Assembly (NCBI GenBank): GCA_947502925.1
Contig: CANNBS010000009.1
Span: forward strand, 1 to 52,401
DNA: 52,401 nt
Reading direction: 5' to 3'
Source of the DNA: an uncultured Marinicella sp.
GTDB taxonomy: Bacteria; Pseudomonadota; Gammaproteobacteria; Xanthomonadales; Marinicellaceae
Below, one piece after another: positions 14,888-25,131 of the stretch. A program made the position numbers and the translations under genes. Numbering within the stretch: the stretch's first letter is position 1; every line of letters begins with the position of its first letter. The notes beneath the pieces are model-generated. The model was not told where the DNA came from and did not search any database. It saw nothing but the letters and a program-made list of their open reading frames with translations.

Positions 14888-16322
14888 TGTTTAGTTGTTC
14901 CTCTAAAATTTGTTTGGTTTGTGCCGGGTTGGCTTGGCCTTTGGTTTGTTTCATCACCTGGCCGATAAAATAATTAAACATCTTATCGTTTCCGGCTTTA
15001 AATTGTTCAACCTGGTCGGGATTATCTTTAATCACCCGGGTAATAATCTTATGCAAGGCATCGCTGTCGGAAATTTGCGCCAGACCCTGTTGCTCAATAA
15101 TGGTGGCGGCCGACTCGCCGGATGCCCACATTTTATCCAGCACTTGTTTAGCGATTTTACGCGAAATCTCACCCGATGCCATGGCATCCATTAAACCCGC
15201 ATAATCGGTCGGTGATATTTTACTATCGGCTAAATCACTGTCTTGTTCATTCAGCAAGGCATTAAAATCAGTAATTAAAAACTTCGCATTGTCAGCAGGT
15301 TTGGCTTTTGTCTGCGCCTGACTGGCTTCAAAAAACTTTGCCATCGCCACATCATAGGCAATCTGCCGGGCATTTTCTTCGGGTAACTGCCAGTCTTCCA
15401 TGTACCTGTTTAATTTAGCTTCGGGGAGTTCCGGCATGGCGGCCCGTTGCCTATCCAGCCTGTCGGTGATGATATTCAGTGCCGGCAAATCAGGGTCCGG
15501 AAAATAGCGGTAATCGTTGGCATCTTCTTTGCCGCGCATGGTGCGTGTCTGGTCTTTATCGGCATCATACAGCCGTGTTTCCTGAACCACTGATTCGCCC
15601 TGCGCTAATATTTTCTTTTGCCGTTTTATTTCGTAATTAATGGCCTTTTCGATAAACCGGAAAGAGTTTAGGTTTTTAATCTCAGCGCGGGTGCCTAAGG
15701 TTTCACTGCCTTGTGGTTTCAGCGAGACATTGGCATCACAGCGGAATGATCCTTCCTGTAAATTACCGTCGCAGATGCCCAAAAAGGTCACCCGGTTATA
15801 AATCGCCCGCATATAGGCCACCGCTTCTTTGGCACTGGTCATTTCGGGTTCAGACACCACTTCGATTAATGCCGTACCCGCTCGGTTTAAATCGATGGCT
15901 GTCCAGTCATCGTACTGGTCATGAATGGATTTACCGGCATCTTCTTCCAGGTGCGCGCGGGTGATGTTAATCGTTTTTGTACCCTGCTCGGTTTCAATCT
16001 CAATCTGGCCGCGGCCGACAATCGGATCATCCATCTGGCTGATCTGATAGCCTTTGGGTAAATCCGGATAGAAGTAATTTTTTCGGGCAAAGCGGGTGAC
16101 CTCGGGAATCTCGGCATCAATGGATAAACCAAAACGCACGGCATAATCAATGGCTTTTTCATTGACCACCGGTAAGGTACCCGGCAAAGCGGCATCCAAA
16201 AAGCTCACCTGACTGTTTGGCGATGCGCCGTATTGCGCTGAAGCCCCGGAAAATAACTTACTATCGAGTGCCAGTCGCACATGAATTTCCAATCCAATGA
16301 CCACATCCCATTGCCCGCTCAT
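14880..16322 (-). CDS. gatB: Aspartyl/glutamyl-tRNA amidotransferase subunit B
   Basis: GatB binds misacylated Glu-tRNA(Gln) or Asp-tRNA(Asn), phosphorylates the acyl group and converts it with ammonia supplied by GatA. 480 residues, normal length. N-terminal VIGLEIHVRLALDSKLFSG, then PDLPKGYQISQMDDPI, HLEEDAGKS, and DFNRAGT-like DLNRAGTALIEVVSEPEM are classical GatB blocks. The C-terminal YqeY-like helical domain includes QVMKQTKGQANPAQ. The start overlaps the gatA stop by 4 bp. Presence of GatCAB predicts that the organism lacks a dedicated GlnRS and/or AsnRS, or uses an indirect route for one of them. Confidence 0.97.
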   Translation of the reverse strand: MSGQWDVVIGLEIHVRLALDSKLFSGASAQYGASPNSQVSFLDAALPGTLPVVNEKAIDYAVRFGLSIDAEIPEVTRFARKNYFYPDLPKGYQISQMDDPIVGRGQIEIETEQGTKTINITRAHLEEDAGKSIHDQYDDWTAIDLNRAGTALIEVVSEPEMTSAKEAVAYMRAIYNRVTFLGICDGNLQEGSFRCDANVSLKPQGSETLGTRAEIKNLNSFRFIEKAINYEIKRQKKILAQGESVVQETRLYDADKDQTRTMRGKEDANDYRYFPDPDLPALNIITDRLDRQRAAMPELPEAKLNRYMEDWQLPEENARQIAYDVAMAKFFEASQAQTKAKPADNAKFLITDFNALLNEQDSDLADSKISPTDYAGLMDAMASGEISRKIAKQVLDKMWASGESAATIIEQQGLAQISDSDALHKIITRVIKDNPDQVEQFKAGNDKMFNYFIGQVMKQTKGQANPAQTKQILEEQLNNE

Positions 16323-17758
16323 ACAAAGGCCTCCGGCATCTGCTTGTGGAAATCGGTGACCATTTGAAATTGAGCGGCGGTGGATAAAATCACCTGCTCA
16401 TCAAAATAAGGCCCAATCAGCTGTAAACCCACCGGCAATCCTTTCGCAGGCTGAACCGGCATACTTAAGCACGGTAAACCGGCCAAGGATGCCGGGATGG
16501 TGAATTGATCGGCCTGATACATATTTACGCCGTCACTTTTGTCACCCTGTTTAAAGGCCACCTCCGGTGACACCGGCACCGCCATCACATCGACCTGCGA
16601 AAATGCCTGTTTAAAATCTTCGCTGATCAGTCGCCTGATGCGCTGGGCTTTACAGTAATAATCATCATAATAACCCGAGGACAAGGCCCAGGTTCCCAGC
16701 ATAATTCGCCGCTGTACTTCATCACCAAAACCCTCGCTGCGGGTTTTGCGATACATGGCATTAATATTGTCACATTGTTGTGACGTTTGGTGACCAAATC
16801 GAACACCATCAAACCGCGCCAGATTAGCCGAGGCCTCGGCCGGCGCCAGAATATAATAAGCCGCCACCGCCAGATCGGCATGCGGCAAGTCCACCTCAAT
16901 CAGTTCAGCGCCTTGTTCGGTCAGCGTTTTTAAGGCCTGTTCGGTGCTGCGTTTAATGTCGTCATCTTTGAGCTGCTCAACCCAACCGGGAATCACGCCC
17001 ACTTTAAGGCCTTTCATGGATGGCTGTTGCGGGGCTTGCCATTGCCAGGCTTCGGTTTTAATGCTGGTTGAATCCTTGTCATCATGGCCCATCATAGCCT
17101 CCAAAACCAGACCGCAATCATCGGCAGAAACCGCCATCACACCACCCTGGTCAAGGCTTGAAGCAAAAGCAATCATGCCATAACGCGACACCCGACCATA
17201 ACTGGGTTTAATGCCGGTGATACCACAAAAAGCCGCCGGTTGTCGAATGGAGCCACCGGTATCAGAGGCTGTCGCCACCGGCGTTAATCGAGCTGCCACA
17301 GCGGCGGCTGAACCACCTGAGGAGCCGCCGGGTACCCGCTTTAAATCCCAGGGATTTTTGACCGCACCGAAATAAGAATATTCATTAGATGAGCCCATGG
17401 CAAATTCATCCATATTGGCTTTGCCCAGGGACATCATGCCAGCCTGACTTAACCGGGAAACCACAGTGGCATCAAAAGGGGGCGCATAATCGGCCAGCAT
17501 TTTAGAACCGGCGGTGGTTGTCACGCCCTGTGTGGAAAATAAATCTTTGTGAATAATGGGAATGCCCGACAACAGTCCATCGATTTGATTAGCTGTTAAT
17601 AAATCTTCAGGATTGATGTCATTATTAATGTGCAACAAGGCATTGAGTGAAGGGTTAAACTGCCGGCATCGATCCAGATAAACACTGGATAACTCAGCGG
17701 TGCTGATTTGTTTTTTGGCCAGTAATTGATTGAGTTCCCGGATGCTAAGATTAATCAT
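16319..17758 (-). CDS. gatA: Aspartyl/glutamyl-tRNA amidotransferase subunit A
   Basis: Glutaminase subunit of the tRNA amidotransferase; an amidase-signature enzyme that frees ammonia from glutamine and channels it to GatB. 479 residues. The Ser-cisSer-Lys triad is complete: Lys71 (PIIHKDLF), Ser146 (VPGGSSGGS) and Ser170 (DTGGSIRQP), with spacing identical to characterised GatA. It overlaps gatC upstream and gatB downstream by 4 bp each, consistent with stoichiometric synthesis of the three subunits. Confidence 0.97.
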   Translation of the reverse strand: MINLSIRELNQLLAKKQISTAELSSVYLDRCRQFNPSLNALLHINNDINPEDLLTANQIDGLLSGIPIIHKDLFSTQGVTTTAGSKMLADYAPPFDATVVSRLSQAGMMSLGKANMDEFAMGSSNEYSYFGAVKNPWDLKRVPGGSSGGSAAAVAARLTPVATASDTGGSIRQPAAFCGITGIKPSYGRVSRYGMIAFASSLDQGGVMAVSADDCGLVLEAMMGHDDKDSTSIKTEAWQWQAPQQPSMKGLKVGVIPGWVEQLKDDDIKRSTEQALKTLTEQGAELIEVDLPHADLAVAAYYILAPAEASANLARFDGVRFGHQTSQQCDNINAMYRKTRSEGFGDEVQRRIMLGTWALSSGYYDDYYCKAQRIRRLISEDFKQAFSQVDVMAVPVSPEVAFKQGDKSDGVNMYQADQFTIPASLAGLPCLSMPVQPAKGLPVGLQLIGPYFDEQVILSTAAQFQMVTDFHKQMPEAFV

Positions 17759-18042
17759 TCAATCACCTTCGGCACCAGGTAGAAGTTGTCATCCGACTGT
17801 TTGGCCAGCGCCAGTAATTGTTCTTTATGGGAATCTTCAGTCACCCCGTCATCCCGTAACGGCATCCAAAACTGACACGGGTGAAACATCGGCTCCACTT
17901 GCGCCGTATCGGCTTTTTTGATACGTTCTACCATGTCGGTTATTTGATTCAGAGATTGACCAATGAGCCTGGATTGTTCAGCATTTAAATCCAGTTGAGC
18001 CAACTGAGCCATTTCTGTTAATTCTTTACGATTTATTGACAT
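17755..18042 (-). CDS. gatC: Aspartyl/glutamyl-tRNA amidotransferase subunit C
   Basis: Small chaperone-like subunit that wraps around and stabilises GatA. 95 residues, normal length. Recognisable from ELTEMAQLAQLDLNAEQ at the N-terminus, ITDMVERIKKADTAQVEPM in the middle, and the C-terminal DDNFYLVPKVIE block. First gene of the operon; its start is about 100 bp from mreB, which is transcribed in the opposite direction, so the two operons share one intergenic promoter region. Confidence 0.95.
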   Translation of the reverse strand: MSINRKELTEMAQLAQLDLNAEQSRLIGQSLNQITDMVERIKKADTAQVEPMFHPCQFWMPLRDDGVTEDSHKEQLLALAKQSDDNFYLVPKVIE

Positions 18043-18046
18043 TTAA

Positions 18047-19195
<1,149 letters not shown>

Positions 19196-19219
19196 TAAAA
19201 AGGTGCGCTGTTTAACCCA

Positions 19220-20053
19220 ATGGATGCGCTAAGCCAACAACAAAAACTAACCCAGTCACCACTGTTTCGGTTTATCTTGCTGCAGTTTATCTGTCTGTCA
19301 TTAATGATGGCGGATAAAAACAGCCAGTTAACGCAACCCATCAGACAAGGTCTTTCCTGGGTGGCCATGCCGCTGATTAAAGTGGTGGATTGGCCCCAGA
19401 AAATTTACCAAACAGTCGAAATCGCCATTACCCGTCAGGCAAAACTGATTGACGAGAATAATGCCCTTAAGCAGGAATTACTGGACATCCAGCTTAAAGC
19501 CCAGAGAAACACCACCTTAGCGGCTGAAAACCAACGCCTGCGCGATATGCTGAACACCGCTCGGGAATTACCGATGAACACTTCAGTGGCTTTTGTCACA
19601 GACATCGCCCAAACCCAAAAAAGGCAGCACGTTGTGATTAATCAGGGCCAGGCTGATGGTGTTTATTTGGGTCAGCCGGTCTTAAGCTTGGCCGGTGTGG
19701 TGGGACAGGTTGATGTGTTGGCCGATCACTACGCCCACGTGATCGTTATTACCGATCCGGCTCATATCATCCCGGCAGAAATTCTGCGCACCGGATTGCG
19801 GACGTTAGCGTATGGTCACGGTGATGGCTTACAACTGAAAGAAGTCCCCATCAGTGCTGATATTCAGGCGGGTGATGTACTCATTACCTCGGGATTTGGT
19901 AATCGATTTCCACGCGGTTTAACCATCGCCACCCTGGCAGATGTATCGGTCAGTGCCGAACGTGACTTCCAGGTGGCCAACGCCAGCCCCGGCGTGGCAT
20001 TGAACCAGCTCACTGAAGTTTTTTTGGTGTGGCCTGAAGAGCAATCACCATGA
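19220..20053 (+). CDS. mreC: Rod-shape-determining protein MreC
   Basis: Bitopic inner-membrane protein that links MreB to PBP2/RodA and activates the synthase. 277 residues. A transmembrane helix is near residues 16-32 (FRFILLQFICLSLMM), a coiled coil at about 65-108 (LIDENNALKQELLDIQL...), then the beta-barrel periplasmic domain with VIVITDPAHIIPAEI and ITSGFGNRFPRGLTIATL, characteristic of MreC. It follows mreB by 24 bp and overlaps mreD by 4 bp. Confidence 0.95.
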   Translation: MDALSQQQKLTQSPLFRFILLQFICLSLMMADKNSQLTQPIRQGLSWVAMPLIKVVDWPQKIYQTVEIAITRQAKLIDENNALKQELLDIQLKAQRNTTLAAENQRLRDMLNTARELPMNTSVAFVTDIAQTQKRQHVVINQGQADGVYLGQPVLSLAGVVGQVDVLADHYAHVIVITDPAHIIPAEILRTGLRTLAYGHGDGLQLKEVPISADIQAGDVLITSGFGNRFPRGLTIATLADVSVSAERDFQVANASPGVALNQLTEVFLVWPEEQSP

Positions 20054-20535
20054 GGCCTAATCGCCGCCAACAAGCACTGGTTCACTTAAGTCTGCTTATT
20101 TCGCTGTTATTAACCCTGATTCCCTGGCCGGCCACGGTACAGTTATTTATGCCGCAATGGACTGCCATGGTGATTGCTTACTGGTCGTTACATGACCATA
20201 ATCGTTCGGTGATGTTGCTGGCCTTTTTTTACGGGCTCATGCTGGATATTCTGATGGGCGGTTTATTGGGTAAACATGGCATGGCTTTGGTGGCTTTGTC
20301 ATTTTTAATGCTGAAATCAGCCAAACAACTGCGCATGACATCGTTTTGGCAATTACTGATGATGGTGTTGGTGCTGCTGTTTAATGACCTGTTAATCCGG
20401 CTGTTCATTGACTGGGTCAGTTATGGTTATTTGCCGACATGGCAGGATTTTTTACCTCTGTTATCGGTGGTTTTTATTTGGCCCTGGCTGCATTATCTGC
20501 TCGACAGAATGAACAGTTTTTTGCGGCACCGTTAA
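20050..20535 (+). CDS. mreD: Rod-shape-determining protein MreD
   Basis: Small multi-spanning inner-membrane partner of MreC. 161 residues with about five hydrophobic segments (LSLLISLLLTLIPW, MVIAYWSLHD..., MLLAFFYGLMLDILMGGLLG, LLMMVLVLLFNDLLI, FLPLLSVVFIWPWLHYLLD). The FFYGLMLDILMGGLLGKHG block is the family landmark. Start overlaps mreC (ATGA); the next gene begins 4 bp after its stop. Confidence 0.93.
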   Translation: MRPNRRQQALVHLSLLISLLLTLIPWPATVQLFMPQWTAMVIAYWSLHDHNRSVMLLAFFYGLMLDILMGGLLGKHGMALVALSFLMLKSAKQLRMTSFWQLLMMVLVLLFNDLLIRLFIDWVSYGYLPTWQDFLPLLSVVFIWPWLHYLLDRMNSFLRHR

Positions 20536-20539
20536 GTCC

Positions 20540-22345
20540 ATGTCCACACCTCTAAAACAACCCCACATCGAACGACAAATTTTCCAGCAACGGTTATGGG
20601 TTGCGGTTTTGATTGTTGTTCTGGCGTTTGCGGTACTGATTAGTCGGTACTTTTATTTACAGGTTATTAACCACAGTTATTACACCCAGCAAGCCGATAA
20701 AAACCGCATTAAAAGCAACCGGATTAAAGCTTCTCGGGGCTTAATTTATGATCGAAACGGTGTATTGCTGGCTGATAATGTCACCGCTTATCGATTACTG
20801 GTTACACCGGAAAAAGCCGGTGACATCGAGCAGCAAATTACCGCATTAAGTACCATCATCCCTTTCACCGAAAAAGAACGGGATGACATCCGGCAACAGC
20901 TCCAATATAACCCCATTTTTAAACCACTGGTCCTCAAAGATAAGCTCAGTGACCAGCAGGTGGCGGCCTTTGTGGTTCGCCAACATCAATTTCCGGGCTT
21001 TAATACCCAAGCCTACCTCATTCGGCAATACCGCTACCCCATTATATTGTCCCATGTCATCGGCTATGTGGGAAAAATTACCGAGCAGGCTTACTTAACG
21101 GCCGATAAATCAATGTATGCCAGCGATGACTATGTGGGTAAAACCGGTCTTGAAAAATACTATGAAAACCAACTTCATGGTCAACCTGGCACATTACGCA
21201 CCGTCATTAATGCCCAGGGCAAAGTTCTCTCGAAACAAATCAAACAGCCACCCACCAATGGTGAGCAATTAACGTTGACCATTGATTTGGCCCTTCAACA
21301 AGCCGCTTATGAAGCTTTTGGTGACAACAGCGGGTCAGCCATCGCAGTCAACCCCAATACCGGTGAAATTCTGGCCATGGTGTCGAAGCCCGGATTTAAC
21401 AGTAATTTGTTTATTAACGGCATTTCTCATGCGGACTATCAACAATTAACCACTTCACCGGATAATCCCCTGTTTAACCGCAGTATCAAAGGAGGCTATG
21501 AACCGGGTTCAACCATTAAACCTTATATGGCGCTGGCAGGACTGTTTTATGATCTGATTGATAAAGACTATCGCTATTTTTCCCGTGGCTTTTTCCAATT
21601 ACCGGGGCAAGAACGCAAGTATCACGATTGGAAACGCGGTGGCCACGGCCAGGTGGATATCATTAACTCTCTGGCCGAGTCGGTCAATGTATTTTACTAT
21701 GATTTAGCCCACCGCCTGGGCATCGACCGCATTCATGATTTTTTACAGCCTTTTGGTTTTGGTCAAATCACTGGCATTGATATCAGCGGTGAAAAAAAAG
21801 GTATTTTGCCTTCGCGCGGCTGGAAACGGGCTTTTCGTAACATGGTCTGGTTCCCGGGTGAAACCGTGATTGCCGGTATCGGCCAGGGTTATTTTGTCAT
21901 CACGCCGATTCAAATGGCGCAGGCGCTGGCCATTTTCAGCGCCAAAGGCGAGGTCAATCCATTGCATCTGGTGCAACAAGAAATCACGTCAAGCCGCTTA
22001 CCCATGGACATTAAACCCGCTGACTGGCAGATGGTTCATGACGGCATGATTGCCGTGGTTAATGCGCCCAATGGAACCGGCCGCAGCATTCGCTCCGATG
22101 ATTATCTGATTGCCGGTAAAAGTGGCACCTCTCAGGTGTACGGAAAATCAGAGGAAGACATTTATAAAAAATCAGAAGACTTACCCAAAGAATTACGCAA
22201 CCACGCTTTGTTTATCGCTTTTGCGCCTGCCGAACAACCCCAAATTTCGGTGGTGGTGGTGGCTGAGCATGGCTCCAGCGGCTCCAAAGCCGCCGCCCCC
22301 ATTGCCAAAGAAATTATTGATGCTTACCTTAACATGAAACCATGA
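20540..22345 (+). CDS. mrdA: Penicillin-binding protein 2 (elongasome transpeptidase)
   Basis: Class B PBP that crosslinks new side-wall peptidoglycan with RodA. 601 residues. One N-terminal transmembrane helix (about 17-38), a pedestal domain beginning SRGLIYDRNGVLLADN (65-80), and a transpeptidase domain with SxxK at Ser324-Lys327 (PGSTIKP), SxN at Ser381-Asn383 (ESVNVFYY) and KSGT at 527-530. The third motif has Ser in place of the more common Thr, a change also seen in other PBP2 proteins. Overlaps rodA by 4 bp. Complete. Confidence 0.96.
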   Translation: MSTPLKQPHIERQIFQQRLWVAVLIVVLAFAVLISRYFYLQVINHSYYTQQADKNRIKSNRIKASRGLIYDRNGVLLADNVTAYRLLVTPEKAGDIEQQITALSTIIPFTEKERDDIRQQLQYNPIFKPLVLKDKLSDQQVAAFVVRQHQFPGFNTQAYLIRQYRYPIILSHVIGYVGKITEQAYLTADKSMYASDDYVGKTGLEKYYENQLHGQPGTLRTVINAQGKVLSKQIKQPPTNGEQLTLTIDLALQQAAYEAFGDNSGSAIAVNPNTGEILAMVSKPGFNSNLFINGISHADYQQLTTSPDNPLFNRSIKGGYEPGSTIKPYMALAGLFYDLIDKDYRYFSRGFFQLPGQERKYHDWKRGGHGQVDIINSLAESVNVFYYDLAHRLGIDRIHDFLQPFGFGQITGIDISGEKKGILPSRGWKRAFRNMVWFPGETVIAGIGQGYFVITPIQMAQALAIFSAKGEVNPLHLVQQEITSSRLPMDIKPADWQMVHDGMIAVVNAPNGTGRSIRSDDYLIAGKSGTSQVYGKSEEDIYKKSEDLPKELRNHALFIAFAPAEQPQISVVVVAEHGSSGSKAAAPIAKEIIDAYLNMKP

Positions 22346-23415
22346 AAAAGCGACTTCTTTTATTCCCCGACCCCTTACTCAGCGGCTTAATTTTGTTGTT
22401 ATTGACCGGCGGGCTGGTGGTTTTGTACAGTGCCGGTGGCTGGGTGCTGGTGGAACGCCAAATGGTGCGCATCGCTTTAGGATTATGCGGCTTTTTGCTG
22501 GTGACGCAAATTCGGCCGGAGCGATTTGAACAATTTACCCCTTATTTATTTACCTTAACAGTTTTGATGCTGGTGGCTGTCCTGCTGGTCGGTGTTACAG
22601 TCAAGGGCGCTCAGCGCTGGCTCGATGTCGGCATCAGCATTCAACCTTCTGAACTGGGTAAAATCACCCTGCCCATGATGGTGGCCTGGCTGTTCAGACA
22701 TTCACCGATGCCGCCGCGTTGGTCCACTTTGCTGGCTGCCTTTGCGGTGATTGCGCTGGTCGCCGGCCTGATTTATCAACAACCGGATTTGGGCACTGCG
22801 CTGTTAATTGCTTTAAGTGGTCTGTTTGTGGTTTATCTCGCTGGTTTATCCTGGCGACTGATGGCCGGTATCAGCGGTTTCGTGATGCTGTCTTTACCGG
22901 TGCTGTGGACTTTTTTACATGATTACCAGAAAAACCGGGTACTGACTTTCTTAAATCCAGAAGCAGATCCACTGAATCGTGGCTGGAACATTATCCAGTC
23001 TAAAATTGCCATCGGTTCGGGGGGATTTACTGGCAAAGGCTGGACCGAAGGCAGCCAGACCCAGCTGGATTTTTTACCGGAACATTCAACCGACTTTATC
23101 TTGTCTGTACTTTCAGAGGAGTTTGGCTTTCTGGGCGTGCTGGTGTTGTTTTTGTTGTATTTTTGTATCATCATGCGTTGCCTGTTTATCGCTTATCATG
23201 CCAAAAATACCTACAATCGACTCCTGTGCGGGGCACTAAGTCTGATTTTCTTTGTCTATGTGGTTATTAATGCCGGCATGATATCGGGTTTATTGCCGGT
23301 GGTCGGTGTGCCATTACCTTTGGTGAGTTATGGCGGCACCTCAATACTTACTTTACTGCTGTCTTTTGGTATCATAACCGCAGTCCACAAACATAAAAAA
23401 CTGATTCAACAATGA
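22342..23415 (+). CDS. mrdB: Peptidoglycan glycosyltransferase RodA
   Basis: SEDS-family glycosyltransferase that polymerises lipid II together with PBP2. 357 residues and about ten hydrophobic helices. Diagnostic blocks: VKGAQRWLDVGISIQPSELG (the conserved Trp/Pro-Ser-Glu region), YQQPDLGTALLIALSG, GWNIIQSKIAIGSGG, FLPEHSTDFILSVLSEEFG with the catalytic Asp region, and VGVPLPLVSYGGTS near the C-terminus. Overlaps mrdA and mltB by 4 bp on each side. Confidence 0.96.
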   Translation: MKKRLLLFPDPLLSGLILLLLTGGLVVLYSAGGWVLVERQMVRIALGLCGFLLVTQIRPERFEQFTPYLFTLTVLMLVAVLLVGVTVKGAQRWLDVGISIQPSELGKITLPMMVAWLFRHSPMPPRWSTLLAAFAVIALVAGLIYQQPDLGTALLIALSGLFVVYLAGLSWRLMAGISGFVMLSLPVLWTFLHDYQKNRVLTFLNPEADPLNRGWNIIQSKIAIGSGGFTGKGWTEGSQTQLDFLPEHSTDFILSVLSEEFGFLGVLVLFLLYFCIIMRCLFIAYHAKNTYNRLLCGALSLIFFVYVVINAGMISGLLPVVGVPLPLVSYGGTSILTLLLSFGIITAVHKHKKLIQQ

Positions 23416-24368
23416 GAAAACGCATCCTATTTATTCTATTTATCACGCCCTTGACCTTAATGGCGAAGGTTAATCAAAACGATGTCGATCGCTTTATCAG
23501 CAAAACCGCCGACCAATATCAATTGGATGCCAAAGAAATTCGTGCGATTCTTGACCAGGCTCAACATCAGCAAGGTATTATTGATGCGATGAATAAACCC
23601 GCTGAAAAAGTACTCGAATGGTATCAGTACCGGCCTATTTTTATCACCGATAAACGCATTAAAGAAGGCGTTGAATTCTGGCAAAATAACAATGATGTAT
23701 TGCAACAGGTGAGTGAACAAACCGGTGTACCACCCCATATTATCGTTGCCATCATCGGTGTGGAGACGTATTACGGCCGCATTAAAGGCAACCACAATGT
23801 GCTTGATGCTTTATACACCCTGGCTTTTGACTACCCAAAACGCAGCGCCTTTTTCACCAGGGAACTGGGCCACTTTTTAAAATTATCCGCCGATGGCCAT
23901 GTCTCGGCTTTAGAGGCTAAAGGCTCTTATGCCGGTGCCATGGGTTATGGTCAGTTTATGCCGTCAAGCTATCGCAGTTATGCTGTTGATTATGAACAAG
24001 ACGGCGTCATTGATTTATTAAACAACCCGTATGATGCCATCGCCAGTGTCGCCAACTACATTTCCAGACACGGCTGGCAGAAAGACCAGCCAGTGGTGGC
24101 CAAGACCACCGGACCGGATAAACCGGTTAAACTGAATCAACTGAAACCACATCTGACCAATGACCAGGGACAGAAATACACCTTAATTGGTCTGAAAACA
24201 GATGAAGACAGCATCGCTTACTGGCAGGGATTTCATAATTTCTATGTGATATCACGCTATAACCATTCTCACATGTATGTCATGGCGGTTTATCAATTAA
24301 GCGAAAAAATCAAAGCCGCCCATGCATCTAAAATCATGCAAAATCCCAGCGCTGAGAATCAACAATGA
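23412..24368 (+). CDS. mltB: Membrane-bound lytic murein transglycosylase B
   Basis: Cleaves the glycan backbone of peptidoglycan to 1,6-anhydro ends. 318 residues. Signal sequence [17 protein letters not shown] without a lipobox cysteine, so this member may be soluble in the periplasm rather than a lipoprotein as in E. coli. The catalytic glutamate is Glu118 in [10 protein letters not shown]. Further family blocks: [34 protein letters not shown] and [17 protein letters not shown]. Overlaps rodA and rlpA by 4 bp. Confidence 0.93.
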   Translation: MRKRILFILFITPLTLMAKVNQNDVDRFISKTADQYQLDAKEIRAILDQAQHQQGIIDAMNKPAEKVLEWYQYRPIFITDKRIKEGVEFWQNNNDVLQQVSEQTGVPPHIIVAIIGVETYYGRIKGNHNVLDALYTLAFDYPKRSAFFTRELGHFLKLSADGHVSALEAKGSYAGAMGYGQFMPSSYRSYAVDYEQDGVIDLLNNPYDAIASVANYISRHGWQKDQPVVAKTTGPDKPVKLNQLKPHLTNDQGQKYTLIGLKTDEDSIAYWQGFHNFYVISRYNHSHMYVMAVYQLSEKIKAAHASKIMQNPSAENQQ

Positions 24369-25117
24369 GATTCCACTGGGTGCTCCTCATAGGCTTACTG
24401 GCATTGGCCGGCTGCGGTAAAAAAGATCAATACCGCGACATCGATCCGCATGACATAGAGCCCTGGATTCCGAAAAGTGAACCCTTAAGCAAATACGGCA
24501 ACCACAGCCCTTACCGAGTGCACGGCAAGGTTTATCGGGTGAATAATCACCCCGCCGGTTTTAAGCAAACCGGTCAGGCCTCCTGGTACGGGAAAAAATT
24601 TCATGGTCGCAGAACATCTAACCAGGAAATTTTTGATATGTATAAACTGACCGCGGCCCATAAAACCCTGCCCTTACCCAGTTATGTGGAGGTCACCAAT
24701 CTGCGAAACAATAAAAAAGCAGTGGTTCGTGTCAATGACCGCGGCCCTTTTGTGGATAATCGCATTATCGATTTATCCTACGCCGCTGCTAAAATGCTGG
24801 ATTTTGTGCACGATGGCGTCACTGAAGTACAGATTCGGGTGGTGAACTCCCCAAATGATCTACACCAAAAACCCATCACCCAGGGCTTAACCTATGTCCA
24901 ACTGGGTGCGTTTAGTGACCAGCAAACCGCCTATAATTTAGCCAAAAAAGCCAGCCAATTACTTGGAATTGAGACATTTGTCACCATACTGACCACTCCC
25001 GGGGGATTATTACATCGGGTACGTATTGGCCCCATTGATTCCGAATATAAAGTCAATCAATTATTGAATCGGATCACCCGTTCCGGTATCAGCAATGCCC
25101 AAATAATTACTGATTAA
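24365..25117 (+). CDS. rlpA: Septal-ring lytic transglycosylase / rare lipoprotein A
   Basis: RlpA cleaves glycan strands lacking stem peptides and binds the septum. 250 residues. Type II signal peptide with lipobox LAGC, Cys17. The double-psi beta-barrel domain spans about 74-160: [19 protein letters not shown], then [11 protein letters not shown] and [18 protein letters not shown], which contains the active-site aspartate. A SPOR domain follows at about 175-248 ([19 protein letters not shown]) for binding denuded glycan. Overlaps mltB by 4 bp and precedes dacA by 14 bp. Confidence 0.94.
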   Translation: MRFHWVLLIGLLALAGCGKKDQYRDIDPHDIEPWIPKSEPLSKYGNHSPYRVHGKVYRVNNHPAGFKQTGQASWYGKKFHGRRTSNQEIFDMYKLTAAHKTLPLPSYVEVTNLRNNKKAVVRVNDRGPFVDNRIIDLSYAAAKMLDFVHDGVTEVQIRVVNSPNDLHQKPITQGLTYVQLGAFSDQQTAYNLAKKASQLLGIETFVTILTTPGGLLHRVRIGPIDSEYKVNQLLNRITRSGISNAQIITD

Positions 25118-25131
25118 CAGACAAAAAAACA

